From positions 82,592-146,591 of the forward strand of contig DF237151.1 of NCBI GenBank assembly GCA_000708835.1: a DNA stretch of 64,000 nucleotides. Direction: 5' to 3'. Under the pieces are notes generated by a model. That model was not told where the DNA came from and did not search any database. It was given only the letters and a program-made list of their open reading frames with translations. Position 1 is the stretch's first letter. Each line of letters begins with the position of its first letter. Source of the DNA: Klebsormidium nitens (lineage: Eukaryota > Streptophyta > Klebsormidiophyceae > Klebsormidiales > Klebsormidiaceae). Of the stretch, positions 61,301-64,000 are shown in pieces. Both the position numbers and the translations under genes were made by a program.

Positions 61301-62836
61301 AGGAACGAGGGCCACACACTGAGAAGAGACGGGATGAATTCTCTAGGAAAGATGACGAGGAACTGCGGGCGAACCAAGATCGGAAACGGCATGACACCCC
61401 TGAGAGCGATGAAGAGAGAAGCGGAGAAGAGGGGAAGCGGAAGGCTCAGAGAGGATCCGAGTTGAGAGAGAGCAGCGGTCGGAACGGGGATGATCGCACG
61501 GCCGTCAAGGACGAGCCGCAACGGAGTGATAGCAGTGAGGGGGCTCGTGACGTGAGGGTCAAAAAGGAAGATGCTTCCGACGGGGAAGAAGGCGCTGAGC
61601 GCCCTGAACCGGGACCGGTTAGTGGGATGGTTAAGAAGGAGGAAGCCGAGGATTCAGATGACGAGCCCGGGAAGTTGAAGGGCTATGGGCTCATCCCCGG
61701 AAGGGGGGGGCTACAGCTGCCTGCAAAGCGGACCGGCGATGCCCCCCCTGTGCCGTATAAGAAGCCGGAGGAGCCTGCGAAAGCGCCGCCCAGGGTTAGG
61801 CACGTGCCTGGTGAGGAATCTGCTTTGCGTCAAACCATACCAATCGACTGACGAAGTCTTTCAACGCGAATCCCGGATTCTTAGTCTGGAAGGTTTTGCT
61901 AACGCTGGGAGCGCGCCAAGTGCATGGCTACTGCTAAGACGCAATCGCTTGTCGTGGACAGATTTTTGCAGAGTTCGTGCTGAACTGCAGGTCTTGGGAC
62001 GGAGTATATGAGTAATGGTCTCTGGCAGTATATGAGATGTGGTCTGTGGCTTGTGTGTCTAAAGCGGCTTTTGTTCCTGAGCTGGGTTAGAGAAGCTGGC
62101 AAAAGTCTGCTTTGCCGACATTCTGTCACTTTAAGTCCCCTCGAACCATCTCAGCGTCACGATCCGTTTGCCGCCATTTGATTGGCACCAGCAGGCATTG
62201 TTTCTCCGACCCGCGGCCTTGTTAGAACGTCTACCTAATTTCTTCGATATTGTGGGGCACAAGTTTCTTCCCCTAAGAATTGAAAGTCTCCAAAGGTCTT
62301 AGAAGACCGGCAAACTTTTTGAAAACACTCTGCACTGTTCTTATACTTTGGCCTCTGGACAGCCCATTGCTTGAAGTCATTACTTTTTCTTGAAACCTTC
62401 CATGCATCCGTGGTATTCGTGATGCTTTCCCTTCAACCCGCTTCGTCATATTTCCATATCTCGTCACCGCTTTCCGCCCTCCGCAAAGATGAGCGGAAAC
62501 AGAAGAGCAGAGTTAAAGTTGTGACTTCTCCCTCCTTCCTGGTTTCCAGGTAAACTCACAGAGGAAGAGAAGGCCCGTCGGCTGGCCGAGATGCAGCAGG
62601 ACGCCAACGTGCACGAAGCCAGCCGCGTGCATCGTCTAAAACGGGCGGCCGAGAAGGAGGATCGAGATGATGCGGCGGCGGCGAAAGCTGCGGCTGGGAA
62701 GAGTTATCTCGGCGGTCTCGAGAAGAGTGCGTACGGGTTGGAAAAGGGCGGGAGCGTTGAGGATAGCATCCGGAGAAGGACGCACTTCCGAGAGAAGGGC
62801 CCGGCTGCCAGCAACGCAAATGCTTTCCGGCGATGA
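58355..62836 (+). CDS. CWC25: Pre-mRNA-splicing factor CWC25, five coding exons
   Basis: Coding exons 58355-58542, 59313-59451, 59975-60145, 60541-61810 and 62550-62836; introns are GT-AG and in phase, giving 684 residues. The N-terminus MGMKFLNKKGWHP followed by a charged helix is the Cir_N/CWC25 start. Next come QERLDFLYESGL (about residues 65-76), AWRKLHSDPLL (about 130-140) and a lysine/glutamate helix, all hallmarks of CWC25. Exon 4 is a long Arg/Asp/Glu/Ser-rich, RS-like tail with an acidic phosphorylation-type stretch (SSESDSESESEDE). Exon 5 is the conserved C-terminal block: EEKARRLAEMQQDANVHE, then a run ending SNANAFRR before TGA. Known role of the family: a step-one factor that joins the catalytically activated spliceosome in the nucleus and promotes the first transesterification. 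At 684 residues it is longer than plant relatives I recall, because exon 4 is expanded. The start is the first ATG of the exon; a second ATG lies two codons later. It is divergent from the LON-domain gene. Confidence 0.
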
Positions 62837-64000
62837 TACTTCACTGGGGCGAAGATCATCGAGCGCGGACTCAACGTGAACTATTTGCACTCTGATATAC
62901 AAATTTTACCGAGCATCCAAGTTTTTGGGGTGCATTCCTACATTTGGCCACCGCATGCTGCCTGTCAGTTGGTGTCACCAAAATCAGAACCATTATCAGA
63001 ATCGAGTTGCCTGGCTTGTCATCGGACAGGGCATTTCAAAGGACATACAAGTAAGAATATATGCTGAGTTCCACACCTTCATACGAGACTCCCTGGGCCC
63101 CCATGACATTATTGAGACGAAACTTCGATCAATGATCGCGGATCTAAGTTACTGTGGTTATCCGACGCGCGCGCTGCACTCACTCCCAACGCTACTTAGC
63201 CGCGGGCCAGCACCTGCCAGGCCCGCACCGTTGTGGCAGCGGCCCTAGCAGGCTAGTCGATCTAGTAATGATATACGTGACCGTCTAAATGTTTCAGACC
63301 CGCCCACGCATTCGATGAATCATATGCATGACGGGGGCACTGAGGCACTCATGACGGGGGCCGCGGTGTACTCATGCATGCCTAGTGGCATTTGGCAAGT
63401 ATTTAACCTGTCCATGTACCGGCGTCATGCCTAGACTGACAACACTAAGGTTTGCATAGTATAAACCGTTAGATTTGTGCATGCACAATGCGAATAAATG
63501 ATCGGCTCATGTGTGCGCGGCGTGGTCATGCAATGATATATGCTAGCTGGTAAGATGCTTTAAACAATCTATGTTTGACAGCTCATGTCTGGACGAGCTA
63601 TTAGTTTGCGCATGCTCTGCACACGCGCCTTCCGCATATGCGCTGCACGAGTCGATCACGTCGAATCATGGCATCCCAATGACTTCGAACTTCAAAACTT
63701 CAAAAGCTCTATTGTTCGACTCACTAGCTCACGATTCCGTCAAACCATTGTATTCAGGAACGTCACTCAGTGGGCACTTGTATCCACTTGTCCCTGAGAC
63801 TCGTCAGAAGCGCGGGCGGAGCTAAGTCGGCCGCGTGGCGCACCTTCGCCCTCCAGAAGGTCCAAGAAGGGACCGGCGTTGGTGCACTGCAGAAAACAAT
63901 GAAGTCAAAGGTTCGTATATGAGGACTTGGGATGATTGGGTACCACGTGCATCAGTGGTAAAGAATGCTACGCACAAAAAACCATGTCTCTTCGGTTTAG
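62837..64000. other. Non-coding region downstream of CWC25 with a GC-rich repeat patch
   Basis: It contains the CWC25 3' UTR and sequence of unknown nature. CATGACGGGGG is repeated at 63327 and 63350. An inverted repeat CTGCCA / TGGCAG spans 63214-63239, and CATGCAT-type motifs recur between 63,320 and 63,380. I see no gene, and the satellite boxes are absent. Confidence 0.

Overview
This is a eukaryotic nuclear window. It holds two clear intron-containing genes, with GT-AG introns and reading frames that stay in phase across every junction. Around and inside them is a large field of non-coding tandem repeats. The CWC25 splicing factor reads most like the plant form of that family, and the other gene combines a FIST-like region with a LON domain, so I infer a green-lineage (streptophyte or related) source. 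The species cannot be read from the sequence. I see no rRNA, tRNA, CRISPR or bacterial mobile element.

Layout. Bases 1-10,550 have no supportable gene; they hold scattered, strongly decayed members of a repeat family. Bases 10,550-13,760 form an island of different composition with coding-like but broken patches and a GC-rich palindromic segment. Bases 13,760-39,400 are a head-to-tail field of diverged repeat monomers arranged in larger blocks, here called Y1 X1 Y2 Z X2 Y3 W1 W2, which recur in order. Bases 39,425-56,962 on the minus strand are a ten-coding-exon gene for a 1,182-residue protein: a long acidic and low-complexity N-terminal half, a FIST-like middle, and a C-terminal LON substrate-binding domain without ATPase or protease. 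Its third intron is 8.9 kb and is filled by the same repeat family; between about 47.1 and 50.6 kb it forms a regular array of about ten monomers with a period of 303-352 bases. Bases 56,963-58,354 separate this gene head-to-head from CWC25, which runs on the plus strand from 58,355 to 62,836 in five coding exons and encodes 684 residues. Bases 62,837-64,000 are non-coding, with a GC-rich stretch of short repeats.

The most unusual content is the repeat family. Monomers share a box of the form GTCATYGCTG or GCATCACAGCC, always in the same orientation. Many carry, about 15-30 bases upstream of the box, a short palindrome able to form a stem-loop. The stem sequence differs from copy to copy while both arms stay complementary. 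I cannot name this family. It could be a structured satellite, an array of non-autonomous elements with a Helitron-like 3' hairpin, or a decayed field of small structured RNAs. A second oddity is that three introns of the LON gene carry decayed copies of the edge of an adjoining exon, splice signal included, 115-170 bases away.

The two genes are not an operon. CWC25 acts in the spliceosome; the FIST-LON protein has no assigned role. All identity statements between repeats are by-eye estimates.
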